Assembly (NCBI GenBank): GCA_033439265.1 | Contig: JAVTVX010000013.1 | Span: forward strand, 2,134,501-2,198,500 | Reading direction: 5' to 3' | DNA: 64,000 nt | From: Dillenia suffruticosa | Taxonomy: Eukaryota > Streptophyta > Magnoliopsida > Dilleniales > Dilleniaceae | Shown: in pieces, positions 1 to 11,389 of the stretch | Numbering within the stretch: the first letter of the stretch is position 1 | Layout of the letters: the number at the start of each line of letters is the position of its first letter | Translations under genes and position numbers: made by a program | The notes under the pieces: generated by a model | Databases searched by the model: none | What the model saw: the letters and a program-made list of their open reading frames with translations, nothing else | Told to the model about the DNA's origin: nothing

Positions 1-1904
1 GGCAAAGCAAAAGGAAACACATGGGCTTCTCATATGGGCAAGTGGTTTTCCAGCGAGCAAACTTAAAACTTAGTTTTGGAATGTACATGAGATTTGATTA
101 TTGTTCAATGCCATGACATGACCTCAATGTTTTCTTAAATTGCTTTTATTGTTTTTGGTCCGAGTCATGTGATTTTATAGCCATTAATCTTGCAATTATG
201 ATTTTCATGCAACTAAAGAAGATAGTACGATTAATCTCTCCCTAGTTAAAGTATGCTAAGCAATCCCATGAAGGAGAATATATGGACGGACACTATTTTC
301 TTAGCACCCAAACTAAAATTTTACCATATTATTCTATAATATTATTAGTCGAATAATTTTATTTTCCATTTGAGAAATTTCAGGTTCATGGCTCGTGGGA
401 ATTTACTGTAATCCAATAAAATTTTCGGATTATTAGTTCAATTTTAAAACATCCGTAAATTGGGTAAAAATGCTGTAATTTTTTTTTTCCTTTTTTGTTA
501 TTCAAGAGAGACTAAATTTTAATATCCTAGGCCAAGTGGGGTTGCCTTGGGAGATGGATAAGATGGACACATGACCCCACTTGCCACTTGTGATCGTAGG
601 GTTGATTCAAAACAATCATGTAGCAGTTTGATTCGCCAACGAGCTTGCTTAAGTGTCATCAACCCTCAGACTCTTTTGTAATACACTCGAATTCAAATTT
701 TATTATTAAAAAAAATATATAGGAACAGAAAAAATTATTTTGGGATGCCACCTCCTTTATAAAATGGTCAACAGTCACGTCGACCAGAATAAGTCGGAAT
801 GAAACTCTGGATACCAAGGGTCAGGGACCAAAAAAAAATATAGGGGTTGTCTTTTGTCCGGATTGCATTTATTTAAAAAAAATAAGGGGAAAAAAACGTA
901 TCATACCTATTTTTAAAAATGTGGAGTAAAAAAAGAAAAAAAAAATCTTCCATCTTAAACACCAGACAGCAGAGGATTGGACTTAGAATTAGGGGTGTCT
1001 GTTAAGTTGAAAGGAAGTTTATAGATGGTTGTTTTTTGGTCAATTCTAGTGTTTGGGCGGTGGTGTTTGTCTAAGCGGTTGAGAATAAAAAGACGTTAGG
1101 TAAAATTTTTAGTAGAAAATTTGTTGATTTACTGTTAATTTTAGTGGTTTTTATAGAAAAAAAAAATTTTTGATTTTTATATGCAAAATACTATGTTTCC
1201 TATTATTTTGTTAAAACAAAATTTAGTTGATAGAGATTTCAAGAGGAGAAGATAGATAATAAGGATTTTTCCAAAATTGGCCCTCTTTTATATTCAACGA
1301 TTTAAAAAAAAATGCCCTTTCAATTCAACCATCCGAGCAAATTTTAGGTGATTTAATTGGCGAAGATCAAGCCCAATCTGCCTACTCTATTGTTTTGTGT
1401 TGGGCCTTTTTTCCGTAGACGTCCTCTCGTGTAACTTTTCTCTAAGCTCAAGTCCATAAATTTTAGGATCCAGGTGATACGTGGCCCATGTCCCATATCT
1501 AAGATGATTGGTATTTTTTTTTTTTTTTTTGGGTCTTGACATACCGGTATCCAGATTTCTCCCAATTAATTCGGTCTGAATATTATGAGATCCATTAAGA
1601 AATTGGCTCTCCCAAATTCTATTTTTCTATAACCATGACACGAACTCGAGATCTATAATTAAGAGAGTATAGCATTCTATCGTTACCCTTACAAGAATTT
1701 GGTTTTTTTTTTAATTTTTTCCCACTATTGGTTCCAAAGCCATACTTAAACTAATACGATTCGAGCGTCTATAGGACCCTATTTAGGGGGGTGACTCTTT
1801 CAACGTAATATTTTTTATTCCCAAGTTTTGAATTAAAAAATTGATAAAAAAATATAATACCCTGTACTAATAGATCGATTATCCACATGTGATGATAGAT
1901 ATAC
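1..1904. other. AT-rich intergenic spacer
   Basis: No coding exon, RNA gene or recognisable element was found. The stretch is AT-rich, with many homopolymer A/T runs. Short open frames here have no family resemblance. Confidence 0.6.
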
Positions 1905-2110
1905 CAATGTGGGTTGACTCAACTGGATGTGAGATTGAATTTTCTTAAGCATGATCGAGATTCGACTCCCGCTGGAAATATCGGATTCTCACGTGTATGG
2001 AGCGTTCCCCGTTTGGAGACCCGCCCTCCGAAAAGGAGCCACTGTAATGATCGGTCTGGATTAATTGGGGTGAAATCCCAGATATCGAACGATATCTAAG
2101 ACATAATACC
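1905..2110 (+). mobile_element. tRNA-derived SINE-like element
   Basis: The body resembles an RNA polymerase III internal promoter. An A-box-like TGACTCAACTGG lies at 1915-1926 and a B-box-like GATTCGACTCC at about 1959-1969, spaced as in tRNA genes. No cloverleaf with acceptor-stem pairing is evident, so it is not a functional tRNA. The end passes into an A-rich stretch near 2100. Target-site duplications were not identified, so the borders are approximate. It is much less AT-rich than its surroundings, as expected of an insertion. Confidence 0.5.
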
Positions 2111-2436
2111 CAAAAAATAATTTTTAAATATACAAAATAGTTTCAAACCTTTTTTGTTTTTTCCTTTTTCTTTTTGTGTTTTCCACAACCTTGTCCAGAT
2201 TAAGTGTCACTTTATAATAGAAAAGGCCTTTTCTTTTCTTAATACGAGCAAAGCGTAACATTTACGCCATGTATTTCTAATACAATTTTTTGGTGCTAAT
2301 TTGGCAAATAAAGAATCCTTACAAAAATTTGCGGTGCGTAACAATCTTGGTCACGAGAAAATATATTAGTGAAACTGACATAGACCCAACAGAAAACCTA
2401 ACCTTAATGGTCCAAAGAGACCGTTATTGCCAGCAA

Positions 2437-2479
<43 letters not shown>

Positions 2480-3710
2480 GATACAGAAAGAGAAGACAGA
2501 AACAAACATAGCACAAGAACGCAAGGGTCTTATAAAAATCGAGTCACGGGTGAGAGATTAGAGTAGATAGGAATCTTGACGGGTCCCTTGTACCTTCCTC
2601 AATATGTGACGTGTGTATATAAATATGTATAAAGACAAACTGGTGCAACAAAAGGATAGGGTAGTGTAGTGAGTCTATGGTTAGTGAGAAGTTTTTGCTT
2701 TCCCTCTCTGCTTTTGTTTTTGGGTAGTTCTGTCTGTTAGGCTGTAGAGGGTCCCTTTAGAGACCGGATTGTGAACATGTGAGTGCACATGTGAAGAGTG
2801 GCCTATCCTTTTCATGCTCTAGCCTTCGCATGGATGATTGAATTCATGGGACTCTGCTTTGGAAATTGAATATTAGACCCTAGATTTTTTTTTCCCCTTC
2901 TATCAGTGTCCAAATTCTCGAGCAATAATTCTCCATTATGAAATGTTTTATTGACATGGCAACCAACTACTTGTGATACATGTTTGTATGAAGAATCAAT
3001 TCCCATTAATATTTATTTGCGACATCAATCAAGAAGTTTTCATGATTGATAAAACTTATAAAATATGATTATATTGAGCAGCATTGGCTTGGCAAAACTT
3101 GATGGCCATTTTAAATCTTTACCATGTAGAAAAATTGCCAAACTGAAATTTTCAAGCATTCCAATAGAAAAGGGAAGCAATTCACATGTTGTCCTCATCA
3201 TTACTGTCATATGATATGTCAAAGTACTCTCCTTGGATTAGGAATTGATTGCTAAGTTATCCGATCTTAGAAATTGATTTAGTCCATTAATTAGCAAGCT
3301 AAAATGATGGTAAAATACTAACTATACTGTTTATCATCCAACCATACCCAGCTCAAGAAAAATGGAATAAACTACTAATCTCGATTTCTAATTTAGTACT
3401 TATGATTTCTTTCTCTCGATTACCAAATAGTATCTAAATTTATATTTTAATTAATTCGATTCAAATGTTATTAGCGTCAATTTATGAGGAGTTTTCTTAA
3501 TATTTATTATCAAATTTTGAAACCAAAACTTAATCAAGAGATTTATCACTCTTATTCAATAAATTGACTGTCCATTGATATATCATTGGTATGGTATGGT
3601 TTGTCACGTAGATTAACAGTGGAGGGTTCTATTTTTTGCCACTATCAAACACCATAGCGTCACAACAGATATCCTATAAAATTTTGGATGCTAGTGACTT
3701 GACTTGCCCA
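2111..3710. other. Intergenic spacer upstream of the GASA gene
   Basis: AT-rich spacer containing a (CT)n microsatellite at 2441-2477. A TATA-like TATATAAATA at 2616-2625 is followed by an 11-bp inverted repeat (2650-2660 with 2802-2812). No coding region is supported. Confidence 0.5.
2441..2477. repeat. (CT)n microsatellite
   Basis: Uninterrupted CT dinucleotide run of about 18 units. Confidence 0.95.
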
Positions 3711-3717
3711 TATAAAA
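3711..3717 (+). promoter_or_regulatory. Probable TATA box of the GASA gene
   Basis: TATAAAA lies 81 bp upstream of the ATG at 3798, inside CCCATATAAAACTTCCCGCC. That fits a transcription start near 3740 and a short 5' UTR. A second TATAAA-like motif lies near 3673. Confidence 0.5.
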
Positions 3718-3797
3718 CTTCCCGCCTCTCCAAGGCAATCAGCAAACTCTCTCTCATCCCCAGCCCTGATTTTGCTTCTCGGACCAAACACGACACG

Positions 3798-4220
3798 ATG
3801 GCAATGGCAAGGAAGCAGAGCACAATAATGCTTGTTCTTGTGATCATGCTTGTTCTAGTTGTGCACAACCATGTGAGCCCCCCTTCTCTCTCTCTCTCTA
3901 CTTTTTTTGTTTAAATGGAAAATTTTACCAAAATTTCCTTCCCACACTCATTAGAAAGAAGGAATACATGTGAAATCCATTGGCATTACTATTCTTTGGG
4001 AATAATTTCGTCTGATCTGACAGCATAATTCGTCCATGCATTAATTGGAGTAATGTGCCCTCCTTTGTAAATAAAACGTAATTGTAGAAGACATAATCCG
4101 ATGATATAGAACTTTATAATTTCGGTCACCTGAATCTCTCTCAATTATGATCCTTAGGCAATTACAACCATGGAGGCGCCAACTCCTCAGCCACAACCAA
4201 CAAACAACATAACCACCGTG

Positions 4221-4255
<35 letters not shown>

Positions 4256-4661
4256 ACACTGTTGACGATAAACTTAAATCATTTTTTTTCTCTTGAATTT
4301 CAGCATGGTTTCACTCAAGGCAGCCTGCAACCTCAAGGTACTAAAATCACGCTTTACAAAGTACATTACAGTAACAAAACTAGTACACAAAAAAAAAAAA
4401 AAAAAAAAAAAAAAAACCATAAATGATGCACAACTATAGGTATGGTAGACTCTAAATTTTGGTCGATCGAAATATGCAGAATGTGCACCAAAATGCACGA
4501 TGAGATGCTCGAAGACGGCGTACAAAAAGCCATGTATGTTCTTCTGCCAAAAATGCTGCGCCAAATGCCTTTGTGTGCCTCCAGGAACATATGGAAACAA
4601 GCAAGTCTGTCCTTGCTACAATAATTGGAAGACCAAGAGAGGAGGACCCAAATGCCCTTGA
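3798..4661 (+). CDS. GASA: GASA/snakin family cysteine-rich secreted peptide (gibberellin-regulated protein)
   Basis: Four exons with GT-AG borders: 3798-3872, 4158-4217, 4304-4337 and 4480-4661, giving about 116 residues. Exon 1 encodes a signal peptide: a basic start, then a Leu/Val-rich core (MLVLVIMLVLVV). Exons 2-3 encode a Pro/Thr/Gln-rich linker. Exon 4 encodes the GASA domain with all 12 conserved cysteines, including the landmarks CCAKCLCVPPGTYGNKQVC and a terminal KCP-stop. Known family members are apoplastic, disulphide-rich peptides regulated by gibberellin and other hormones. They act in growth, flowering or antimicrobial defence; the role of this copy is inferred only from the family. 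The FCQKCC and CPCYNNWKT forms are closest to the GASA4/GAST1-like group. The start was chosen because it gives a signal peptide. No lesion is seen. Confidence 0.93.
4225..4254. repeat. (CT)n microsatellite in GASA intron 2
   Basis: About 15 CT units start 8 bp after the exon 2 donor. Length variation here could affect splicing. Confidence 0.9.
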
Positions 4662-4791
4662 CATCCTATTAACTAATTAATTCATAAAATTTATGCTTCA
4701 TTAACTTTTGTTTGGTGATTAACTTACCTTTCATAATATTCTCTGGGCTTTTTTTTTTTTTGGTTCTGAATTGTTCTCGAGTTGTGTTGTG

Positions 4792-4797
4792 AATAAA
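4792..4797 (+). terminator. Probable polyadenylation signal of the GASA gene
   Basis: AATAAA lies 131 bp after the stop codon, following a T-rich tract, as is usual for plant 3' ends. Confidence 0.4.
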
Positions 4798-5489
4798 CAT
4801 GGTCTGAAATTAAAATTTATGTCTATTGGTCGAATTTTATTTTTCTAACTTAAAGTCCTACTTACTCATAGAAGACAAAAAAATAACAATGAGGTAAAAT
4901 TCGAAGAAGCGGGGAATGTTTTCATTTTGCCCAAAGCAATTTTTTCGGGTTAGCTCATGCTGGACGCAAGCACGGCCATATTCTCTAGGCCTGGTTTTAC
5001 AAGATCAGCCGGGTCCAGTCCAAATTCTTCTTAGGACCCAGCTTGAAATTTAACCCATTTGAGGCAAGCCATCTTCCTATTTAACCTTTCACCCCCAAAA
5101 AAAAATTCCTATTTAACCAAGAATTTAAAAATAAATTCTGATCATTATCTATCAGTGCTGCTATCCATATTATTTTTTTTCAGAAATATCTATTTCTTGA
5201 AAAAAAAAATTGATAGAGTCCCTTTTTTCTTTTCCAAATTTAAAGAGAGCTATATGGGTAAATTTTATTTTATTTTTAGATTTTAATATAAAAAATTACA
5301 TAATAGAATTTTAAATAGCTATCGTTCAAGTTCTTGTCCTCCAATATTGTAGTGTTCAGTAATAAAAAACAATTTATAAATAGTCACTGCAAAAACTTAA
5401 ATATTATAAACAGTAGACGCTATAAAAACATGAGAAATTGAATGGCAAAAAAAAAATAATTTATTACTCATTTTGCACGCATTGAATTT

Positions 5490-5491
<2 letters not shown>

Positions 5492-5525
<34 letters not shown>
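5492..5525. repeat. (AG)n microsatellite
   Basis: About 17 uninterrupted AG units. Confidence 0.95.
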
Positions 5526-5527
<2 letters not shown>

Positions 5528-5949
5528 TGACTGATTATTTCATAACTTATTGCTCAACATTTAACATATTGATAGCCAGCTGCCCTCCAAATCAAAGTAA
5601 ATATATATGAAGGACAAAAGGCGGCTAAGGTCACGGCCATAGAAATTCTTATTGAAATTTAGCCATCCATGCACAATTATAATAATAAAGGTGTGCGAAT
5701 AAAAAGTCTGCTACTTTTTGTGGAACTAGAACTTTACTGGACCCTTCGTTTTGTCTTTTCTGTACTCACATGATCGTACACAAAAAAGAAGAAAGATACA
5801 CCAGAGGAGAAACCAAAATAATATATGGCTTTTACTTTAGTAAAAGGAATTTCATAAAGAATAAATATGCGAAGGAAAATAGAAATAGAATAAATCGATT
5901 TTAAAGTGGAGAGAGAGAGAAGGAAAATGGCAAGAGAGGGGTGGGATGT

Positions 5950-6016
5950 GGAGAGAGAGAGAGAGAGGGGGGGGCGGGGGAGAGGGAGAGGGAGAGGGAG
6001 AGGGAGAGGGAGGGGA
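5950..6016. repeat. GA tract and (GGGAGA)n minisatellite
   Basis: A GA run leads into a G-rich stretch and about five GGGAGA hexamers (5984-6013), giving an unbroken purine strand apart from one C. Confidence 0.9.
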
Positions 6017-6864
6017 GGTGGGATTTGAAGTTGATTTTCTAAATATCGAATTCTTTTTTTTCGGGGGAGTTTGGGGCAAACGGAATAAAGCAGTATAAAT
6101 TTTATTTGTTTTGGAAGAAAAAAAAACATTATATTTATGATATTTTGTACCATTTTTTTCAATATTTTAAAAAATAATCCAGAAAAATGATTACTAAAAT
6201 TAAACTAAAAAATCTATAATAACTTTAACTTATCATTTCACGGAAAATAAAACTCTTTTCAAAATAAATGTTTTTTTAAAAATATTATTTTTCAGTTGCT
6301 AATCGTTGAAATCCCCGGTAACTCCGGACGAAATTGTTCGCACGAGATCAATTAGTCCACCCCTTTTAATTTCTCACTACATTAATTTTCGAACATAATT
6401 TAGTACAAACTAAACTAAGAAGCCAATAAAAGCCCTTCCTTGGATGGTTAAACCTAGCTTTTAGCAAAACAATGTACACTGGAACCTACTTGATTTTCGG
6501 GGATATTAAAATCTAAAAGGTTTCCATATTGGGATGTTTTTCCCCAAAAAAATGTTATGCAATTATGGAGAGGACACCAACTTTAAGAATTACCCAATAA
6601 TGTTCTAATGTAAATAGTCGAAACCCTAATTGCAACCTCACATAGGATATAAGACTCCTCTCTCAATACTCCCAAAAGTAGCCCCATCTTTATTTCGCAG
6701 AAAAAGAAAAAAAAAAAAAAAAGTTAAACTGCAGAAATTATTCCGGAAAACAAAGGGAATAAAAAAACCTTGTATAACATCTCTTCTTTGTGTTCACTAA
6801 TTACAAAGTCTCTTTAAGTAACAAAAAACCATGATCATCCTCCACAAAAAGGAAGAAATAATAT

Positions 6865-7113
6865 TTAAGAAGACAAGATCTGGTCAGAACCATCACCAAG
6901 GACACGCTTATACAAGGGAGGCAGAGTAACCAATTTAGCAGCGGCGCCACCGTTATCTCCGCCATGATAAATCGCAATACTTTTATGAAAATCTCTCTTT
7001 TGGGTCTGGAGGGTCACCAGCGGCTGACCGGAATTTTCACCGGTGGAGGAGGCTGATTGTTGTTTAGGGTAGAAAAAATCAGTGGGAAAGAAGTAGTACT
7101 GAAGTCCTGCCAT
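6865..7113 (-). CDS. Small plant protein, MAGLQYxFFPTDF family, copy A
   Basis: Intronless 82-residue protein. It starts MAGLQYYFFPTDFFYPKQQS, has a central LQTQKRDFHKS and ends LPPLYKRVLGDGSDQILSS. No signal peptide, membrane segment or catalytic motif is visible. The aromatic N-terminus is the most conserved part among the four copies in this window. I recall conceptual proteins of this type in other eudicots but know of no assigned function. The start is set by that block: upstream sequence in the same frame is low-complexity, and a TATA box lies 103 bp upstream (7216-7222). Copies B, C and D lie on the same strand, so this is a tandem family. No lesion is seen and it is probably expressed. 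Confidence 0.8.
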   Translation of the reverse strand: MAGLQYYFFPTDFFYPKQQSASSTGENSGQPLVTLQTQKRDFHKSIAIYHGGDNGGAAAKLVTLPPLYKRVLGDGSDQILSS

Positions 7114-7133
7114 GAGAGAGTAAAAGGATTGTT

Positions 7134-8110
7134 TGGATTGGTAGAGAATTACGAAGTGAGAATTTGAGAGAGGAATCGATGTTTCTTTTTTGTGTTTGTT
7201 ATGGGTATGTAGTTTTTTTATAGGGAAGGGGCAGAGAGAGAGAGGGGGGCGGAGGAAGGGGGGAGGGAGGGAGTGCGTGTGTGGGAAAGTCGTGAAAAGA
7301 CAGCGAATTAGAAATTGGTGGTCCGAATCCCTTTCGAATATTCGAATTTTAATTTGTTCATGTCTCCTCTTCTCCCTTCTTACTCGGAACGTCGAGAAAA
7401 TTATTTCTTTTTTCGAAAAAAGAATAAATGAAAAACCTTTTTTAAATATCCTGGTGAAAATAAACATTAATAAAAAAATAAAAAAATAAAAAAATAAAAA
7501 CAAATAATGACATTGATACTTTTAAATACCATGCTAAATCTGCATTTTTTAGATTCTCGGTGTTGAAAAATATAAAAATTATCTCCTAAAAAAAAAATCT
7601 ATAGGGAAGAAAGACAATTTAACAGGGAATTCAAATTTAGGAGTTATGGGCAACGATGATCTCAACCCCCACCATGAGATATTCTCTGGGTTTCAAATAG
7701 AATTTAGAATTGCAATAGACAAGATATTCGAATCACTGAAAAGTGCACCCTAACTCAAGTTACAGCAATTATAAAATCAAACAAATATCCCCAAATCAGA
7801 GTGTAGATTGGTAGAGAATTGGAAACTGAGAATTTGGGAGAGGAATTGGTATTTCTTTTTAGGTTTGTTATGGTTATGTGAATTTATTTAGAGAGAGAGA
7901 GAGAGAAGACAGAAGGAGGGTGAGTGATATGGTCATCGTGAGAGTTTTTTAGGAGATCAAATAGAATTCGATCTTGAAATTGGATTTGTGTTTCTACCAC
8001 CATTCGAATCTATTTTATATATTCGGATTCTAATTTTAAATTTCTCCCAATTCTTTCTTTTCGAAAAGTTGAGAAAATTAATTTTAAAAAATTTTGAAAA
8101 ACATTTTTAT
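7134..8110 (-). repeat. Direct duplication of the copy A promoter/5' UTR
   Basis: About 300 bp upstream of copy A (7134-7460) recurs at about 7806-8110 in the same orientation. Shared strings include ATTGGTAGAGAATT, GAGAATTTG, GGTTTGTTATGG-type spacing, a GA run, and a distal GTTGAGAAAATTA-like block beside TTTCGAAAA. The second unit has no family coding sequence in its 3' direction (7500-7800). It is therefore an orphan promoter left by tandem duplication. Confidence 0.7.
7216..7222 (-). promoter_or_regulatory. Probable TATA box of copy A
   Basis: On the minus strand CCCTATAAAAAAAC reads as a TATA box about 103 bp upstream of the copy A start codon. A GA-rich tract lies just beyond it. Confidence 0.5.
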
Positions 8111-8591
8111 AATAAAAGAAAGTGTGCAAACCTTATATTCAAATAAAAGTATGACACTTAAATTAAAATCCTTCCCATTAGTTGTTTATTAAGATTTGTT
8201 TAATACCCATTACTGGTTCTTGTTCTGGGGTTTGACTATTTGAGTTTAGGAAAATACCCATTTTTACCCCCCCCCCAAAAAAAAAACAAAAGTGTGCGTT
8301 ACCCATGTCACACATCATTCCCAAAAAAGAAATCTTGACAGGAGGATATGGAACTAAAATTGGGCTCATATGGAATTTGAATTATAAGTAGGAATACATC
8401 AAATTAACCTTATAATTTTTTTAAAATATTATATAAAAACAAAAAAGAAAAGGGCACATAAATTTGACAACTCCAATTTCCACGGCAATTACCATAAATT
8501 GAAATATAATCTATCAAAAAGACAAATAACCCACAAAAATGGATAGAATTTGCCTCCCCCCCCCAAAAAAAAAGGAGTTTTACTAATGGAA

Positions 8592-8990
8592 TTAGTTGAT
8601 ACAATTCAATATACAATCTAATATATATATTAGAGACAAATGTATTAAAACAACAAGAAGTAGTGACGAGAACATCCAAAGGAGACTTCGAATTTGGAGA
8701 CAAACTTTAGTCATGAGTCCCACCGGCACCATTAATATGCTATAACTCGTTGGAGGAAGACCAATCAAAGAAGCAACTTTGAGAGGCTTGTGGCCATCCT
8801 TTTTTTGATGATGAACCAGGACCCACTTCTTGGCAACATCACGTGTAAAATGTTCCTCTTGCTGTTTCTTCTGTGTCTGTGTGTTGATCATGCTTTGTTG
8901 TTGCGCAACATTGTCTCCTTCAACCACAGATTTTTTATGCCTAGGATAGAAGAAATCTGTTGGGAAAAGGTAGAATTGAAGACCAACCAT
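8592..8990 (-). CDS. MAGLQ family copy B with altered C-terminus
   Basis: Reads MVGLQFYLFPTDFFYPRHKK at the N-terminus and keeps the central TQTQKKQQEEH and KKDGHKPLKVASL blocks, then GLPPTSYS. There it diverges. Compared with copy C, the DNA after TSY differs by a net two bases. The frame then runs into a hydrophobic 40-residue tail (LLLVVLIHLSLIYILDCIL) encoded by what is 3' non-coding sequence in copy C. The total is 132 residues, against about 82 for copies A and D. Coding plus 3' flank (about 8440-9030) is clearly homologous to 24.8-25.4 kb. It could be expressed with a new C-terminus or be an early pseudogene. The start is set by the family block. Confidence 0.6.
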   Translation of the reverse strand: MVGLQFYLFPTDFFYPRHKKSVVEGDNVAQQQSMINTQTQKKQQEEHFTRDVAKKWVLVHHQKKDGHKPLKVASLIGLPPTSYSILMVPVGLMTKVCLQIRSLLWMFSSLLLVVLIHLSLIYILDCILNCIN

Positions 8991-9030
8991 GAAAACTCTC
9001 TCTCTCAACAGAGAAATTACGTCTAATTGA

Positions 9031-11389
9031 GTTGGATTGTATGCTTTGTTTGTACAAGGGGAAAAAAAATTGTATCTGTTTTTGTAAAGTTGGGTGCCAA
9101 GGCGAAGACCAGGAGACCGCAATAGACTCAAATTTGGAATCTTCCTTTTTTAGAAATGTTTTTTATCCCTCGAATATGCCGTGTTTGATATGCAGTGGGA
9201 ATGCAGAGTGCAAATTTTAAACAGAACACATATATTTATTTCCACGTTTCTCTCTCATGTCATTAGAATATAAATTAGAAGTTTAAACAGAACACATATT
9301 TATTTTCTCATGTCTTTCACACGTTTCTTTCTTGTGCCTGGACTAGTGAGTATGCTTTTTGTTGGATTTTTCTAGAGGCATGTATAAGGAGTTGCATGTT
9401 GCTTGGAAGCCCCCTCTTGAGGGTTGGTTTAAACCGAGTGTGATGGAAGTTAAAGGCGCAGTGACCACCACAGGTTAATGAATCAGAATTTGTTAAGGGG
9501 ATTGGATATCAGTTTCGTGGCGAATTTGTGTGGTTGTTGTGTTATGTAGGCTGAATTGTTGGGGGGGGGGGGTTTATTTGATGGCCCTTGATTGCGTCGC
9601 CAATTGGGTATTGACAAGCTCCTTACTGAAATGAACTCAAAAGACTTTTCTCAACCAGGGAGTGATAACATTGCAAAAGTTGAAAGGAATAAGGGGCGGA
9701 GCTGTGCCCCCCCCCCAAGGGTTGCCTCTGCATCCCGGTGCTGCAGCACTCGGATGAAGGCTGAGAAGATATGGTTTCCCAGCGCTTCGGCGTTAGTTCC
9801 CTGGTTAAGCAGCGCTGACGCTCGTCCTCCGATCTTTCATTCTTCCCCCCCCCCTCCTAGAGTAATAAAGTATTCAATAGGGAAGAGAGAGCATTTATGG
9901 TGTTTGTGCAATCTCCTAGTACTTCACCTTCAATGTCTCCACTGGGTGTGTGTTGTTTGTTTCTTTGATTGCTCATTACCTTGCTTCTATTTCTTGTTTC
10001 TTGTTCTTCGTTTCTTCGTTGCAAGTCACGACAGCCTGAGGTTCTTATATCTGTTTTCTGCTTGCTTCTCTCTGTTGATTGGCCTTCTGATTTGCTGTGT
10101 CTTGTTTGCAGCATTTTGCTCTACGCCTGGCATTGAGGTCTGGTCCTTTTTGTGTGTGTGGGTGTGCGTGTTGGGCTTAGATTCGCTTAGGCCCCTTCCT
10201 GATACAAAAATAAATTAAAAAGAATGTTGTGTTAATCGATATTTGAACACATTTATTGCCATTTTGTGGCTTTAGCAATGTCATGTTCTCATTTTTTTTC
10301 TTTCTTTTTATCATTACTGTTGTTTCGTGCACTTCCCAAGAGGGGATTTAAAGAAATTCTTAATAACAAGATTATGATTAAGATTTTATGTCCTAAGGTT
10401 TTGTCAACATCTCAATTACCTCAAATTGATTTCACCAACTCTTAGGAAGTCTATGGAGAGCCCTTGAAAAAGTTGTGGTCAAATTTAAGTAAGCTTTTGT
10501 GGATATAATGATAAGTTTGTTCCTTTGATAAAAATAATAATAATAATAACTTCTATTTTCAAAACTATGTATTTTCTATAAAAAAAAATTAAAAAAAGTT
10601 TTACTTTAATTAAAATATTAAAATATAAAATAAGATAAAATAGTGATAAATTAAACTAAGTTGAAACAGCTTAACGTTTCCCAAAGAATCCCCAATTCTC
10701 TCATTTAGTCTTGGTAATGCTAATTTTATCATCAAAACTTATCAATTAATTGTTTATACAGATTTTAATTCACACGTATCGACAAAAAAAAAAAATTGAC
10801 AATGAACATTCAAGAGAGTCATGTAGCACAAAGGGGAAAAAAAATTGTTCAGCTTGAAAATACCAATGTTATTTATGTTTAATAAATTAAACCCTAAAAT
10901 CAGAGAGCAAATTTCATATTTAATAAAAGTATGAACTATAAATTTCAATTTAGATAAATCCGAGTAGAAGATGCATGACCCACAAGAAAACGATTATTGA
11001 ATTAGATATGCAAATTAATTTTTTTGATGAATAATTAGATTAACAAATTAAAATACTGTCAATAGACATTTAGTTTAATGACCGTTCTCCCATGCAAAAA
11101 GTCTGCTGCTTTTCGTTGGATTTGATCTTTGATTTTGTCTCTTCTATGCTCAAAAGTCAGTAGTGAAAGAGAAAGATGTATAAAAATCAAATTATGGTCA
11201 AAGAAATTTTGGGAACAATGAATATTAGAAGGTATAAGGATTAAGGATTGAAATTGTGGATATAAAGTTAATAATTTGAAACCCCCTCCCCCACCCCCCC
11301 CCCACCCCCCAAAAACAGAGAAACTGAAAAAAGATATAGCTACTTACCTGTAACTTAATTTCTTGTCGTTCTTTATGCTTTGTGGGATT
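9031..11389. other. Intergenic spacer with no supported gene
   Basis: Holds a short imperfect tandem duplication near 9220-9320 (units starting TTTAAACAGAACACATAT). It also has C-tracts near 9700 and 11281-11310, and a T/C-rich stretch around 9850-10200 that is open on the plus strand for 208 codons. That open frame has low-complexity composition and no family match. The rest is AT-rich. Confidence 0.5.

Larger units (their letters stand above)
4798..6864. other. Intergenic spacer, AT-rich with GA-type repeats
   Basis: No gene is supported. The spacer holds an (AG)n microsatellite (5492-5525) and a purine tract (5950-6016). Open frames over the purine tract are low-complexity Pro/Ser/Leu peptides. 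Confidence 0.6.

Noticed and set aside
2616-2815. TATA box followed by an inverted repeat, as in a primary microRNA
   Set aside because: Only about 11 bp (2650-2660 with 2802-2812) pair well and the arms diverge right after. No known miRNA sequence was recognised.
5734-6162. 142-codon minus-strand frame with Pro/Leu repeats
   Set aside because: Translation of the GGGAGA/GA purine tract only.
9592-10218. 208-codon plus-strand open frame
   Set aside because: Low-complexity Cys/Phe/Leu-rich translation of a T/C-rich tract with C-homopolymers. It shows no family resemblance and the reverse strand is also open.
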